Assembly (NCBI RefSeq): GCF_004004555.2
Contig: NZ_SACP01000007.1
Coordinates: forward strand, 62,001 to 126,000
Source: Methylobacterium oryzihabitans
Lineage (GTDB): Bacteria; Pseudomonadota; Alphaproteobacteria; Rhizobiales; Beijerinckiaceae
Direction of reading: 5' to 3'
DNA: 64,000 bases
A program made the translations under genes and the position numbers. Below, one piece after another: positions 57,001-59,987 of this stretch. The notes under the pieces are model-generated. The model was not told the origin of the DNA. It saw only the letters and a program-made list of their open reading frames with translations, and did not search any database. Within the stretch, counting starts at the first letter, position 1, and each line of letters starts with the position of its first letter.

Positions 57001-58277
57001 TCGAGCGCCGCCGTCACCTCGGTGTTCGGCGTGATCGCGGTGGCGGCGGACAGGTCGAGCAGGCGGAAGGCGTAGGCGCCGGTCCGGTCGCCGCTGCCGT
57101 CGAGGGTGAGGGTGTAGCTGCCGGCGGCGAGGTCCAGGACCGGAGAGGTCGCGCCGAGGCCGTCGGCATCGCTGGAGCGCAGGTCGCGGGCGTCGACCTC
57201 GGTGCCGCCCGGGCCGTTGAGGCTCCAGGCGAACCCGCTCGCGTCGCCGACGAGGTTGTCCATCACGAGGCGCCGCGGCCCGGCGAGGGTGAAGGTGTAG
57301 GCGCGGGTGTCGCCGGGGCCGTCGATCCGGCCGGCGACGGTCTGGCCGATCGTCAGCGGCGCGGAGGCGTCGGTGGCGATGTGCAGGCGCACGGTTGCGG
57401 TGCCGGTGCCGGTGGCGCCGGCCGGGCCCTCAAACAGCAGCGTGTAGGTGCCGGTCTGCGGAAGCGCGACTTCGCGGTCCGAGCCGGCAGAGGCGGTGTC
57501 GACGACGCGGTCGGCGGGGTCGAGCAGGCGCCACAGGCCGCCGCTGCCGGTCTGCCCGAGGCTGTCGAGGAACAGCCGGCTGCCGGCGGTGCCGGCGAAG
57601 CGGAACGCCGCCGTCTCGGCGGCCGGATCGAGCGTCGCGGTGACGGGCGTGTCGAGGGTCACCTCCCGCGCCTGCGCGAGGTCGAGCAGGCGGAAGGCGT
57701 AGGCGCCGGTGCCGTCGCCGGTGCGGCCGACCGAGAGCGTGTACTCGCCCGGCTTGAGGGCCAGGACCGGCGAGCCGCCGAGGCCGCCGCCGTCGCTGGA
57801 GGCGAAGGAACGGTCGGTGACCTCGGCGCCGCGCGGGCCCGACAGCGACCACGTCAGGTTGGAGTCGCCGGTGAGGCTGTCGAAGGCGATGCGCTTGTCG
57901 TCGGAGAGCAGGAAGACGTAGCGGTCGGTCTCGCCGGGCACGTCGATCGTGCCGGCGACCGAGGCCGGGTCGGTCGGCGTCGCCAGCGCGACGAGGCTGG
58001 CCGAGGCGGAGGACGGGGTGCTGGCGCGGTCGAGGGCCGGGCTGCCGGCGCCGGCGGCGGAGAGGTCGACCACCGGCGCCTGGGCCACCCCGAGCGTCGA
58101 GGTGAGCGCGCTCGATCCGAACAGGTCGAGGTCGGCCGAGAGCAGGATCCGCGGCTCGATCGCCTCGAACAGGAACGCGCCGGCGCGCTGGCCGGACGAG
58201 GCCGAGGACGGCCGGCGGCGCCACGGACGGAACGACGAAGCGCGGGACGGGCGCGTGCTCTCGAACCGGTTGCGCAT
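33027..58277 (-). CDS. Giant LEPR-XLL multidomain surface/secreted protein with subtilisin domain
   Basis: One uninterrupted frame of about 8,416 residues. ATG at 58277 follows GGGGGAGGGG; the frame is open to 58397 without added similarity. The N-terminus is basic, with FEAIEPRILLSADLDLF at residues 37-53 (LEPR-XLL class) and no classical signal peptide. Then come, in order: about ten double pre-peptidase-like repeats with three LamG and one lectin-like insertion (about 100-3065); ten CARDB domains (3070-4310); four Calx-beta (4310-4725); an eleventh CARDB; a regulatory-like region; a cysteine-rich stretch (about 5390-5580); Ig-like repeats (5980-6505); SdrD_B-like repeats; an S8 peptidase (about 6845-7170); and about ten cadherin/VCBS-like repeats to the C-terminus. 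Adhesion, matrix or self-processing roles are likely. The downstream genes look like its export machinery. Confidence 0.92.
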   Translation of the reverse strand: MRNRFESTRPSRASSFRPWRRRPSSASSGQRAGAFLFEAIEPRILLSADLDLFGSSALTSTLGVAQAPVVDLSAAGAGSPALDRASTPSSASASLVALATPTDPASVAGTIDVPGETDRYVFLLSDDKRIAFDSLTGDSNLTWSLSGPRGAEVTDRSFASSDGGGLGGSPVLALKPGEYTLSVGRTGDGTGAYAFRLLDLAQAREVTLDTPVTATLDPAAETAAFRFAGTAGSRLFLDSLGQTGSGGLWRLLDPADRVVDTASAGSDREVALPQTGTYTLLFEGPAGATGTGTATVRLHIATDASAPLTIGQTVAGRIDGPGDTRAYTFTLAGPRRLVMDNLVGDASGFAWSLNGPGGTEVDARDLRSSDADGLGATSPVLDLAAGSYTLTLDGSGDRTGAYAFRLLDLSAATAITPNTEVTAALDDAGGRAAVVRAPSGAGLASPGSALALTGSETIAVADAAALKPAAITLEAWVRRTGDEPNFATVAMKTTSTSWSDGYGLYWNDNKINFFANSWSAHSVAADLPADTWTHVAGTFDGATLRLYVNGALVDSEAYAAPIQHSTAPLTLGSQGGNYGWRGGIDEVRVWNAARSQTQIAAGRTAGVAGTEPGLAAAWSFDDPAGAASFADKGPNGLAAVLRPAATATKAYSFAAARGDQIALDRTDNGGGAYWRLIDPSGRQIQAGYAGDMPARTIQLAGTYTLLVEGNAGNPGPASLGFRVVNSGSVAIPAFTGTALTLGTTYAGTAAAGTPVDFVFTTAGATRLALDALAYNGGVTVTVEGPRGVESSRPLYGDDAILDLPVGGAYRVRLAGSGAYGFRLLDLAAAQALTLGAATTATMTPNNGARAYRFDATAGDHLSFDVTSAPSGSWTLYDPSGRTLFQPGSYADRDLVAARTGTYTLVLSGPYWNTGTGEAVAFKVSKITDTVTPIALGAKVAGDVTAVGERPAYTFTLAAPTRLLFDSQSYYGSLRWSLTGPRGTEVDERAFSSDDLALGTLPAGTYTLTVDRDASPGSTGGFAFRLLDLAAATAVPKGQVVAGTLASGPETTAYAFDAAAGDRLYFDWIDNPSGTANWSLIDPSGRTVFDRTTAEDGPRALPETGRYTLLVGGWSYAGADPVRFAFRVAPVVDETRAITLGGAAQGGPLSVPGKVGSALAFTGAESAAVAAAPDLRSTATIELSLQLDRFAGYWTPLVYRGDGNTTSDTTRQYSLWVRQDGLLLFSTADASGVQSVESAAGTIRPGVMQSIAAVMDRPNGRLTLYVDGVQVGQAAVRTGQAVASTAPMLVGASRETWDWANLEGVVDDLKVWSTARTAAQVAADAGAVPAANAAGLALYLPMNDASGATTLAGAGPGAVGAAVTNANAGLPGLVTGRIDGPGQTDTYTFTAAAGAFLTLDALTDDSQVTLTFRGPTGQVVTRNLRNAESYEFGSGPNAFAADPGAWTVTVDAAGDRTAAYAFRILDLSTAPTISLGAPLTGTLSPGDSTRAYRFAATAGDGFFLDATNTATANASAGYRLYDPFGRQVAGPASLQDTQARLLSATGTYTLVIEGRVYQGSAPLAFALVPYRVANDLTAVTLGTNPSPGPFWTADGRIGGALQLTGIDGVSVPASPSLNLTGSVTLEAWINPDALPSQWAPLLVKGDDTVGERSYSLWLRSDGALHVSTSDGLGEQVVTSAAGAIATGRWTHVAAVIDRAAGTMRLVVDGVEIAAGAVRQGAAADAGRPLLIGLSGESNTSYGGFQGRIDEVRVWSLARTTAQIAADRNGAPSTTTGLALRYALDATGGTAVADAGPAGNAGTLVRPNAGGITGRIAQPGQRDSYTFTVSAATRVVLDSLTSDYGLRWTLTGPYGDLVADRPLSSSDAFEIGGDAAVLLAPGSYTLTIAGSGDRQGWYNLALRDLATATPIARGTPVTGALVPAARTDLYRFSATAGDRVFFDDLGSDGAIAIRLYDPEGRLIQGPRTPNDLQNQDVLTLGRTGTYTILVEGRVFASGSAPYGFTLVPVADEAAPLTLGSAATGSLTVGQREAWSFTLAAPRQVVFDSLTNRSDLRWTLAGPGGAVVTDRSFSNSDSQNIGGATALTLAPGAWTLTVDGSGDAAGAYGFVLRALGTGTALTLGTPVTGTLSPANATAAYTFTAAALDRVRFDATSGETYGLSLRLYGPSGQLVLGPTWWQDSDLTTLPEAGTYTLLVEGTAANAAGAYGFTLERPAFAAAAGQTGQDFSGGPGLPYVLSTSNGTPAAVVGGALRLARQGETYSRSVAAFAASGTGPFQSIDVGFRLRIAGSGTAGEGLGFALLPAGRYGLAGPGADLSVEPNLAGVLGLGFDASDGGATNHVSLHWDGRQIGGNVAPAGVTLASGAWIDARVTLTRTDGGTLVTLRLTPEGGAAVTVFDGVFVGGLDLATSRVAFSGQTDNNTANIDLDAVTVATTAAASDAAAITLGSTVTGTLARAGEVDRYAFTLAAGARVVLDGLSTDSGLNYTIEGPGGTLAGGDLYGADGYYAGAANALNLAAGRYVVTVSKDSGGTGAYGFRVLDLAAAKPLTLGATTGGTLDPADATALYGFSATAGDRVFFDALTNGGDAYWRLFDPNGRAVAWQRYGGSDAGPITLDQTGTYTLAYEGTYSATGTNAYSFVLGRVTDDAAALTLGQTASGTIAQAGQTDRWSFSLAAPAMVYLDALSAESSQLTWQVLGADGTVIFEGRPRYEVDDASSYARVLALPAGSYTVAVRADGNATGAYSFRVLDLATAATLTPGTPVSGSVTPQAATALYRFAAPAGGRVFLDATAGSMDYRLIAPDGRTVSSGRGDQEVTLLGGGTYWLLAEGEGTGAGPNAYGFTLRLPSDGTAPMSVGATVTGTLAGAGDRRAYTFTLDGPRVLVLDMLTASGGLANYDFSYALTGPRGLEASGSGYYADGYASDAPLLRLPAGTYTLAFDASGDRTGSFGFRLLDLAAATPITPGTPVTATLAPGSATALYSFTAGAGDPFYFDARGRTGYYQTWRLLDPYGNPVFRVDAGSDVDTTVLPYAGTYTLLIEGRPERADSTDTITFAVVPNPVQAPVRLTDLEGVPGPDLRVQGLTVTASGGLRSGGTMTVAWTTANAGTLAAGAGFQDRVIVRRADTNEILFDALVPAAAALAAGTGLPRSLDVTLPPGNRGAGALVVSVTTDATNAVAEQNGTGDAETNNAASASVTAALAPYADLAVSDLAVSPAAGWRAGDTVTVTWTARNLGTLATAAASTGRLTIRNETTGTVVHSATLALAAGFAAGASSARSLSLTWPEGVSSTGRFTVTVEEDSANTVFEANAAGTAEANNGASATIVSAPDLRVLDLAVATADVRSGGPLVVTWDVANAGNAATPRDWQDRVRVVNLDTGAVLFDAVVGDATAQGALAPDGRRSRSASLTLPPGAAGAGRLSVQVTADQTLQGGSVIAEDDEGNNSAILETASRLVVYPDLAPTVFSVPATGRGGSPLPLSWTVTNAGAATGATRWTDRVVLSSDAVLGNADDVVLGSLVHEGALAAGASYTATLSPILPERRDGTFQVFVVVDATSAVTEPDTRADNASAARPIVLSSPFGDLAVTAVTAPAAGSAGGPLALGWTVSNLGDSATSAASWTDAVYLSADAIIDAGDTLLGTVTHLGALAKGASYDATLNATVPADLAADRYVIVRTDTGDTVWERGLDANNIRASAAPVQLRAADLRVTAVTAPATAQPSQTVTVTWTVTNEGAGPARGSWTDRVLISPDGTLTGAIALGEVTHTGDLAPDGSYTGSAEITWPGVADGTWRVVVVTDVDGAVYEAAQEGDNTTAAATATAVTHPDLSPTAVSVPATALAGGTLTVSWQDRDLGTAAVSGPWSTRLYLSADATLDAGDRYLGDVTGPALAAGGSRASTATVSLPADLTGTYRVLVVSDIGGQIAEFGAEDNNVAASGAITLSLPPRPDLQIQNVAIAAPGGLQSGREARVSWTLRNGGEAPLDSSYERVRVVNQTTGQVLVDTVLFRDARVSGSVAAGAAVTREFGFTLPAGTAGVGTLAVTVTADPYDFVDETNLAGTGETNNAATASGTSTLAPAADLRVQALAIGPAGARSGDTLALTWTSGNAGAVAAPATVERLVVRNLATGQTLLDRTLPLASLAAGATTARSASVTLPDGAAGAGQIEARVFSDWGSAVVENATGEANNEAAATITTTLADYPDLAVTGITAPASAAAGETVTITYTVRNLGTAAAQGAWTERLLLSADAALGGDQLLATVPVSGQSLAAGASVTRSVTVTLPSFVEGAQRIIAETDAGNAVFESNEANNVTVDDAAIALARALSFTVLPTTISEEAGAAAARGQVSRTGSTLDAVTVSLGANRGELILPATVVIPAGQSTATFVVGVTGNGLVDGTRTATLTAQATGFASATTALAITDDDVARLTVTLPSATVTEGAATFRGTVTRNGDTTGPLTVALALDKSYKATLPATVTIAAGERSADFDVQLVDDLLVEGTRNLRFTATAAGYVTGSAETTEYDDDVPSLSLRLGQTAVAENGGVATTVTVTRNLVSEQPIEVLLRADAGEIRLPSRLVIAGGQASATAQIQINDNDVVDGARIVVIRADVADAVLGVSIPTTTVQTGLTILDDDGPTLSLAIDSGLIGENGATMATVRRNTPTTGDLVVTLTSGDTTEATVPQTVTIRAGETSARFAVTGVQDGLTDGTRPVTLLAQAAGFNSGTVGLSVSDRNVADLQVTAIQLPNVVRTGGTVAMQFQVANTGFGATDRPWQDRVYVSADMVLDQNDVLVATLDSTPLGIGESYQRTVDFIAGQLAGEVHVIVVSDPQQALAELLDSNNARTATLTVAPAYTAVVSTPTTVAPAGTPIVMTGHATSAASGQGQAFSPVTIQVRTGDTLRTLTTVTNAAGDFTATFTPLPNEGGRYTISAGHPGQLERLPQDSFSLVAMKADPQGASFTVTPGTPTEGDVTIRNLADVPLTGLAASVLGLPPILSVTLTAPPTIAADGSVKLHYVATSTGTYQTTGKVTFRLTTAEGATLDVPASVTVSPLAPVLLANPGYLEAGMLRGQQKLVTFEIVNQGGAATGPLTLQLPPNLPWLSAPSGTSLASLAPGERAQVTLALTPDADMPLGLTRGALVLAGTTTSLSVNFAFRAISEAKGDVLLNIQDEYTFFAEGKPGLAGARAILTDPFTNLVVATAISDAEGKVRFTGITEGQYQLTVNAEKHDGLTGAFQVNAGVTNEQDVFLHRQVVSYKWSVVPIETTDKYKLVLETVFETEVPMPVVTVDEPRLMPIVLPGQTTQMQITLRNHGLIQAEKVQIKVPDDPDYIFTPLIDYIDVLPAQSAVTIPITVRMREGNTLAARAASEGGLLRASELSALSSDVPISPEGWGSTIAKCLGIETVYAYVCDGEKWQKVGVKVDVVGCGEDIKDAGKSLLEHIADPTKANAASLTCDILGAILQCANAAGAEISDCTQAIISTVCGVGLGALTGGVGGAALGLGGALDDILGCLCSLDGGGTSPSTDGYGGDLGGGFGGGAGGTPGTAYGTPVSFDGGKVDCGPAPSSADLSDGAAIALASNGVCAQVRLRLEQEATITRTAFLGTLELDNGTASTLDNIRLLIDIRDDQGNDANDKFQIVGPDARVMTRNADGSYSLPPNSTGTLSFTFIPTVDAAPDAATRYAFGGSLKYTDAGNAIDVPLLASRITVYPEAKLKLDYFWQRDVKGDDPFTKDVVEASEPFAVGLQVLNEGKGAARNLTITSAQPKIVENEKGLLIDFKIVSSQVDGQAATPSLTLDLGRIDPGQLVTGQWNLTSTLQGKFVDYKASFTHEDQFGGVRTSLIDSVTIHELIRQVKVDRPSQDDIPDYLVNDVADPNHDPDTLYMSTGGQAPVSLATNVRIEGGGATVTLKADVTAGWTYLKVADPAPGMELVGITRSDGRVIDVADMSWRTDRTFRPGEPGATNENLLHLLDRDSTGTYTLVFRVVDKTAPVLTALESPAAVRTAALATLDASFSEALDPATITGADLVLSRDGTALDTSGLTVTALGNGVYRFGGLAALTGQDGNYAASLRGATVADPAGNAGTGAATSEWAMAATRVVVSSLQAVTDPRNTAVTGLEVGFSGAVRAGSFDAGDLVLTRDGAPVALTGVVVAQIAPDRFRIDGLGAVTAGSGLYVLTVNGTGVLDAAGEAGAGRATRSWTTDLTAPTAVLDTIVTNPRNIVVPSVGVTFSEAIDASSFTLADLVLTRYGGANLINPSEVTIERQDATHYLVKGINWPQGVGGTYVLGLDMAGVTDLAGNAGSGTATTAWVLDIAPPPAAYDLRITPDTGASSTDGRTTARDLTLLGRLNEDGLTVRLRDMTDGTDLGEAVVTGRSFAGAFTLASLGAHDIRVRTVDAAGNTTDVIYGIFVDVGGPTVTGLSQVAPDPRTSGVESVTVNFSGPFDLSTFDAADVTLTRDGAAVDLTGVTFTPGPGNTVVIGGLAARTEPVGAYVLTVNGAGVADAAGNAGSGTRSESWSRVASLDVGLRGTVFSDGDGDGIRGSLEAGIAGATVFLDADGDGVLDSGERSTTTNAAGAFSFLDLAAGSYRVVSLPPAGTLATGTGEAVRSVTVTAGTVTTGVNFGRFQTGEVRGTKFVDADADGVRDAGEAGLSGVTLFVDRDGDGVLDAGETSTVTGADGSYVLSGIGPGIVRIGEVDRPGWARTTPAAAIQVTSGLRVTGADIGNAQLASLSGMKFEDVNGNGVKDAGEAGLANWRIFLDANRDGIWQASERSQLTGADGRYTFTDLLPGTYVVAEVQQTGWVQTTPLPGASNGHVATAGSEISIDPEGCHCGTTWSVPDGTPLTVDLGARSNAQARDLTGLTDALKDPAYANLTGTGIRTVLIDTGIDLDHPFFGQDADGDGVDDRIVYQWDFADNDADASDREGHGSHVATMIASQDPRYTGVAPGTDLIVLKVFKDSGQGTFGYVEKALQWVLANADAYNISVVNLSLGDNGNWQDDLPRYGLGDEFAALAARHVITVAASGNSYNQFNQMGVAYPASDPAVLAVGGTWTGDFGGPWTVATGATDYTTGADRIAAFTQRDGTLLDIMAPGARFNGANATGGVWTMQGTSQAAGFVSGAAALAQQLAWEKLGHGLSTADFTALLKATGDLIVDGDDEKDNVANTGATFPRIQFEKLFDAIVTYRGSASSGGGGGTGTGTGPVQPAAAAAGVHEVALGGGGAQTDLDFGNFRYGTVAGAVFADADGDGARGGGEAGIAGRIVFLDADGDGRRGAGERFTTTGADGRYGFDAIGPGPLRIAQELPEGWVSTTALPVTVAGRSGASATADLGSRLAPAQNRAPVGTADAAAVGAGAPATLDVLANDTDADGDVLTIAALPALSERGAALTIVGGKVVYDPAGAAALRALPAGATLADTFTYTLGDGRGGTATATVTLTVTGVNDAPVAVADTAATHEDAAVAIAVLANDGDPDAGAAPTVSALPARSVLGAALTLAADGTVTYDPRAAAALQALGAGEAVTDSFTYTIVDAGGLTATATASVTVGGRNDAPVAVADLAATDEDRAIVVAVLRNDRDADAADRPAVTAVQAVSDGGAAVVLLADGRVAYDPRAAAALQALDPGQTYTDRFTYDVADGRGGTATATVTVLVTGREEPAVATDEDTWIVVAAPAGVTLVSVGRSERGVAATLENGAVAYDPRGVYALQALRAGESATDTVAFTGTTALGQTVRGRLTIVVTGVEDAPVAGAVRAATDADAAVTVDVAAAALDRDAGSALTLAAVAATSARGAAVAVENGRLRYDPTASVALAGLLVGEAAIDTVTYTLTDETGRTATDTLTVTVGGTRVETGLLTFAQAAGDEDAVSLLPLSGPWDLDAVSGVTDQGATLSIANGRLRYDPRRSVAAQALRSGEALTDTLTFTVVPSGGGAARTAQMTIVVSGRDDAPVAVADRPIVGNLAPATIDVLRNDRDADHDSVLTLAGLGTSAAGAALSVVDGRVVYDPSGVAAFAALAAGETRTDSFTYTLRSDSGSEATGTVTVTILGRNRAPVATADAAAMTEDAPVTLAVLANDTDPDGDPLAIQSVQGLSALGARVGVNLDGSLSYDPTGSARIQALAGGATAVDTITYRVTDGRGGVSTGTVTVTLTGRDDAPVAVGDIAATSEDAPVLIRVLANDTDPDGKAGLMVTAGTSDRGVVLRIDAQGRVIYDPRGLFDFLRQGETATDTFTYTVTDPSGLSDTASVTVTIAGRNDAPAARADTATVAANRPVVIAVLANDTDADAGAVLAVDAVSASALGVAVRINADGTVTYDPTGIVSVAPGRTRSDSFTYWATDGSGARVAASVRVTITAPVAEAPPVADEAAEPGRRTVAAAEPDAAPLVVDLAAPYVGLAGLSLGAPAWHAGFVADLDEDPNRDLVVTLKAA
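33255..36295 (-). repeat. Ten cadherin/VCBS-like repeats of the giant protein
   Basis: Protein-level tandem repeats of about 100 residues: (N/D)xAPVAxAD...LANDTDxD...YDPxG...DTFTYT(V/L)xDxxG..TVT(I/V). About ten units are recognisable, from NRAPVGTADAAAV to NDAPAARADTATV. Some (near 34700 and 35300) have lost the opening motif. This architecture is common in bacterial adhesins and calcium-stiffened rods. Confidence 0.85.
36765..37740 (-). other. Subtilisin (S8) peptidase domain inside the giant protein
   Basis: The catalytic set is complete: Asp in RTVLIDTGIDLDHPFFG, His in DREGHGSHVATMIAS, Asn in TVAASGNSYNQ and Ser in MQGTSQAAGFVSG. It lies near residues 6845-7170, between SdrD_B-like repeats and the C-terminal repeats. 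It could process the giant protein itself or act on other surface proteins. Confidence 0.9.
37870..38735 (-). repeat. Three SdrD_B-like repeats
   Basis: Three units of the type GxVFxDxDxDGxRDxGEAGLxGVTVFLDxDGDG, with calcium-binding-like Asp runs, stand just before the S8 domain. A fourth unit stands after it (36385-36600). Confidence 0.85.
38760..40340 (-). repeat. Bacterial Ig-like repeats
   Basis: About five units share FSxxxDxSxFDAADVTLTRDGAxVDLTGV followed by YVLTVNGAGVxDxAGNAGSG. They stand between the cysteine-rich/regulatory region and the SdrD_B-like repeats. Confidence 0.75.
44105..45335 (-). repeat. Four Calx-beta domains
   Basis: Four consecutive units have the pattern VSExAGxxxxxVTRxG...VTIPAGxxSATFxVxxxxDxxVDGTRxxTLTAxAxGF, ending in TDDD-type calcium ligands in the first three. 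Confidence 0.85.
45340..49065 (-). repeat. Ten CARDB-like repeats
   Basis: Ten units of about 120 residues open with PDLxVxxLxxP and contain TVTWTVxNxGxAxA, a YLSxDAxLDxxD-like strand and ExNNxA at the end. An eleventh unit stands apart at 43750-44110, after the Calx-beta block. Confidence 0.85.
49080..57980 (-). repeat. About ten double pre-peptidase-like repeats with LamG/lectin insertions
   Basis: Units of about 220-300 residues alternate the halves LTLGxxVxGTLxxxGxxDxYTFTLA..LDSLTxDSxLxWTLxGPxG..LAAGSYTLTVDGSGDxTGAYxFRLLDLA and TPVTGTLxPxxxTxxYRFxATAGDRxFFD..YDPxGR..TGTYTLLVEG. I count ten TGTYTLL-type ends. LamG-like inserts lie at about 56470-56950, 54290-54835 and 52975-53515, and a legume-lectin-like insert at about 50975-51645. 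Confidence 0.85.
58131..58160 (-). other. LEPR-XLL-type motif of the giant protein
   Basis: Residues 40-49 read IEPRILLSAD, preceded by FEA, close to the known (L)EPRxLLSAD consensus found at the N-terminus of very large repetitive bacterial proteins. It could be the recognition signal for the dedicated export genes downstream; that function is inference. Confidence 0.85.
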
Positions 58278-58716
58278 GATCCCCTCCCCCGGACAGGGGG
58301 AGGGCGCGGCCCCTCGACCGCGCGCAACTCCGCGAACGCCGACGGGTTCTGCCCGTCGCCGCGTCCGTCGCCCCTGTTGCCGGAAACTGTCCGGCAACTT
58401 AATCCCGCGGTCAAGAAATTTTTACCATAAAATCGTGATTTACCGCCACGGCGCCAGCATTTACAAAGTCAACGCGCAAAGACCGGCACAGCCCTTGAAG
58501 ACTCTGCCAGTCTTGTCCGTTGATTTTAACTGTCGATCGTCACCAATCGCCGACCGAGCGCGAGTGGCGGCACTATGTCGTCGGCGCAGGCCATGCACAT
58601 CATCCGTTTGGACGATGACGCGGCGATTTTATAGTGGTCTAGGCCATCCGGCTGATCGCCGAGCAGGGGCCGATGTCCTAAGGCTGCACGGCGCCGGAAC
58701 CGGCTGCGTCCCGCGC
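58278..58716. promoter_or_regulatory. Long AT-rich leader of the giant gene
   Basis: About 440 bases between the DUF3467 gene and the giant gene, without a supported ORF. Bases 58395-58545 are far richer in A and T than the rest of the window (AAATTTTTACCATAAAATCG, GTTGATTTTAACTG). A small stem AAGACT/AGTCTT lies at 58498-58514. The promoter of the giant operon and a site for a MucR- or H-NS-like protein are both plausible here; no consensus promoter is clear. Confidence 0.45.
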
Positions 58717-59040
58717 TCAGGCGAGCGGACCGTTGCGGGCCTCGTGCTCGGCGATGAGCTGGGTGAGGACGCCGTGGAACCGCTTGGCGGCCTTCGGGCT
58801 CATGACGATGCGATGATGAAGCGCAATCTCCATCGGCTGCTGGCGCATGTCCCAGTTGCTGTTGAAGCCGTAGGTCAGGACGACCTCCTCGCTGGTGCTG
58901 GTCGCGCTGCACACGTTGCAGTAGGTCGTCTTCAACTGCGTGGTGTCGACCCGCATCTCCGGCTGTGCGCCAGTCGTCGGCGTCGCGGCTGCATTGCCAC
59001 CGCTGAGCATCGCCTCGGCGCCGGACACTCCTTCGGCCAT
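58717..59040 (-). CDS. DUF3467 family protein
   Basis: A 107-residue protein. After a variable N-terminus it has TTYCNVCSATSTSEEVVLTY, then FNSNWDMRQQPMEIALHHRI, VMSPKAAKRFHGVLTQLIAE and HE near the end, the DUF3467 pattern. The single C-x2-C pair could take part in metal binding. No signal peptide is present. It lies upstream of the giant gene on the same strand and 74 bases from the divergent HlyD gene. The function of the family is unknown; being next to an export cluster may be meaningful. Confidence 0.85.
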   Translation of the reverse strand: MAEGVSGAEAMLSGGNAAATPTTGAQPEMRVDTTQLKTTYCNVCSATSTSEEVVLTYGFNSNWDMRQQPMEIALHHRIVMSPKAAKRFHGVLTQLIAEHEARNGPLA

Positions 59041-59114
59041 CGTCTTGCCCCCCGTTCTTCGATCGGGCAGAGGAATACCCGAGTGGACTTGACGCCGCAA
59101 TCCGGGAATCGAGC

Positions 59115-59981
59115 ATGATCCGATCTCTTCTGCTGATCTCTGGATCGGTCTGGGCCGGCGTCGCGGCGGCGCAGCAGCCGCCGGCCCCCGCCGCGCCGCC
59201 GGCGCTCAAGCGGATCGACGCGCACCTGTTCGACTGCCTGATGGATGCGGCCGAGCGGGTGAAGCTCAACGCCGAGGTTTCGGGCTTCCTGCGCAGCGTC
59301 CAGGTCGGCCGCGGCGACCGGGTCCGGGCCGGGCAGGTCGTGGCCCGGCTCGGCTCGGGCGTCGAGGAGGCCAACGTCGTGCTGGCCCGGCTGCGGGCCG
59401 AGAACGACGCCCCGATCGCCGCGGCGCAGGCCAAGCTCGACCTCGCCCGGCGGCGCCTCGCCCGCATCACCGCCCTGCGCGAGCGGAACGTCATCAGCGA
59501 GAAGGACAGCGACGAGGCGATCGCCGACGCCAAGGTCGCCGAACTCACCCTCCAGGATGCGGTGGCGAGCCAGAAGGCGGCCCGGGCCGAACTCGTGCGC
59601 GCCCAGGAGCAGGTGGCGCAGCGCGAGCTGCGCAGTCCGATCGACGGCGTCGTGGTGGAGCGCCGGCTGGCGCCGGGCGAGTACGTCCACGATCAGGTCT
59701 ACGTCTTCGGGCTCGCCGACATCGCGACGCTGCACGTCGAGGTCTACGTGCCGGTGAGCTTCTACGGGCAGGTGACGGTCGGCAGCCGCGCGACGGTGTT
59801 TCCCGAGGCGCCGGTCGGCGGCAGCCACAGCGCCGAGGTGACCATCGTCGACCGGGTGATGGAGGCGACGAGCGGCACCTTCGGCGTCCGGCTCAAGCTG
59901 CCCAATCCCGACTGGGCCCTGCCGGCGGGCCTGCGCTGCCAGGTCCGGTTCGGCCCCTCCCCCACCGCCCGGGCGGAGTGA
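59115..59981 (+). CDS. HlyD-type periplasmic adaptor protein
   Basis: A 288-residue secreted or membrane-anchored adaptor of the RND/ABC efflux type. The N-terminus MIRSLLLISGSVWAGVAAAQ is a signal peptide. It has the lipoyl half LNAEVSGFLRSVQVGRGDRV, a short coiled-coil hairpin (about residues 95-170), the second lipoyl half RELRSPIDGVVVERRLAPGE and a barrel domain (VYVPVSFYGQVTVGSRATVF). It is short for the family. No inner-membrane pump or outer-membrane channel is next to it. It diverges from DUF3467, so it may be a third adaptor for the giant-protein export cluster. Confidence 0.85.
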   Translation: MIRSLLLISGSVWAGVAAAQQPPAPAAPPALKRIDAHLFDCLMDAAERVKLNAEVSGFLRSVQVGRGDRVRAGQVVARLGSGVEEANVVLARLRAENDAPIAAAQAKLDLARRRLARITALRERNVISEKDSDEAIADAKVAELTLQDAVASQKAARAELVRAQEQVAQRELRSPIDGVVVERRLAPGEYVHDQVYVFGLADIATLHVEVYVPVSFYGQVTVGSRATVFPEAPVGGSHSAEVTIVDRVMEATSGTFGVRLKLPNPDWALPAGLRCQVRFGPSPTARAE

Positions 59982-59987
59982 GGGGCG

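Noticed and set aside
33027-58277. CRISPR-like or satellite DNA repeats
   Set aside because: The periodicity is at protein level with diverged codons. No short identical repeats with unique spacers are present.
33096-58430. A plus-strand frame of about 8,444 codons, antisense to almost the whole giant gene
   Set aside because: It mirrors the codon bias of the real gene. Its translation is rich in R, G, H, A and D without any domain, while the minus frame shows dozens of recognisable domains. In such GC-rich repetitive DNA, stops are rare on both strands.
59115-59981. A complete RND or ABC efflux operon around the HlyD gene
   Set aside because: No pump or outer-membrane channel gene is adjacent on either side.
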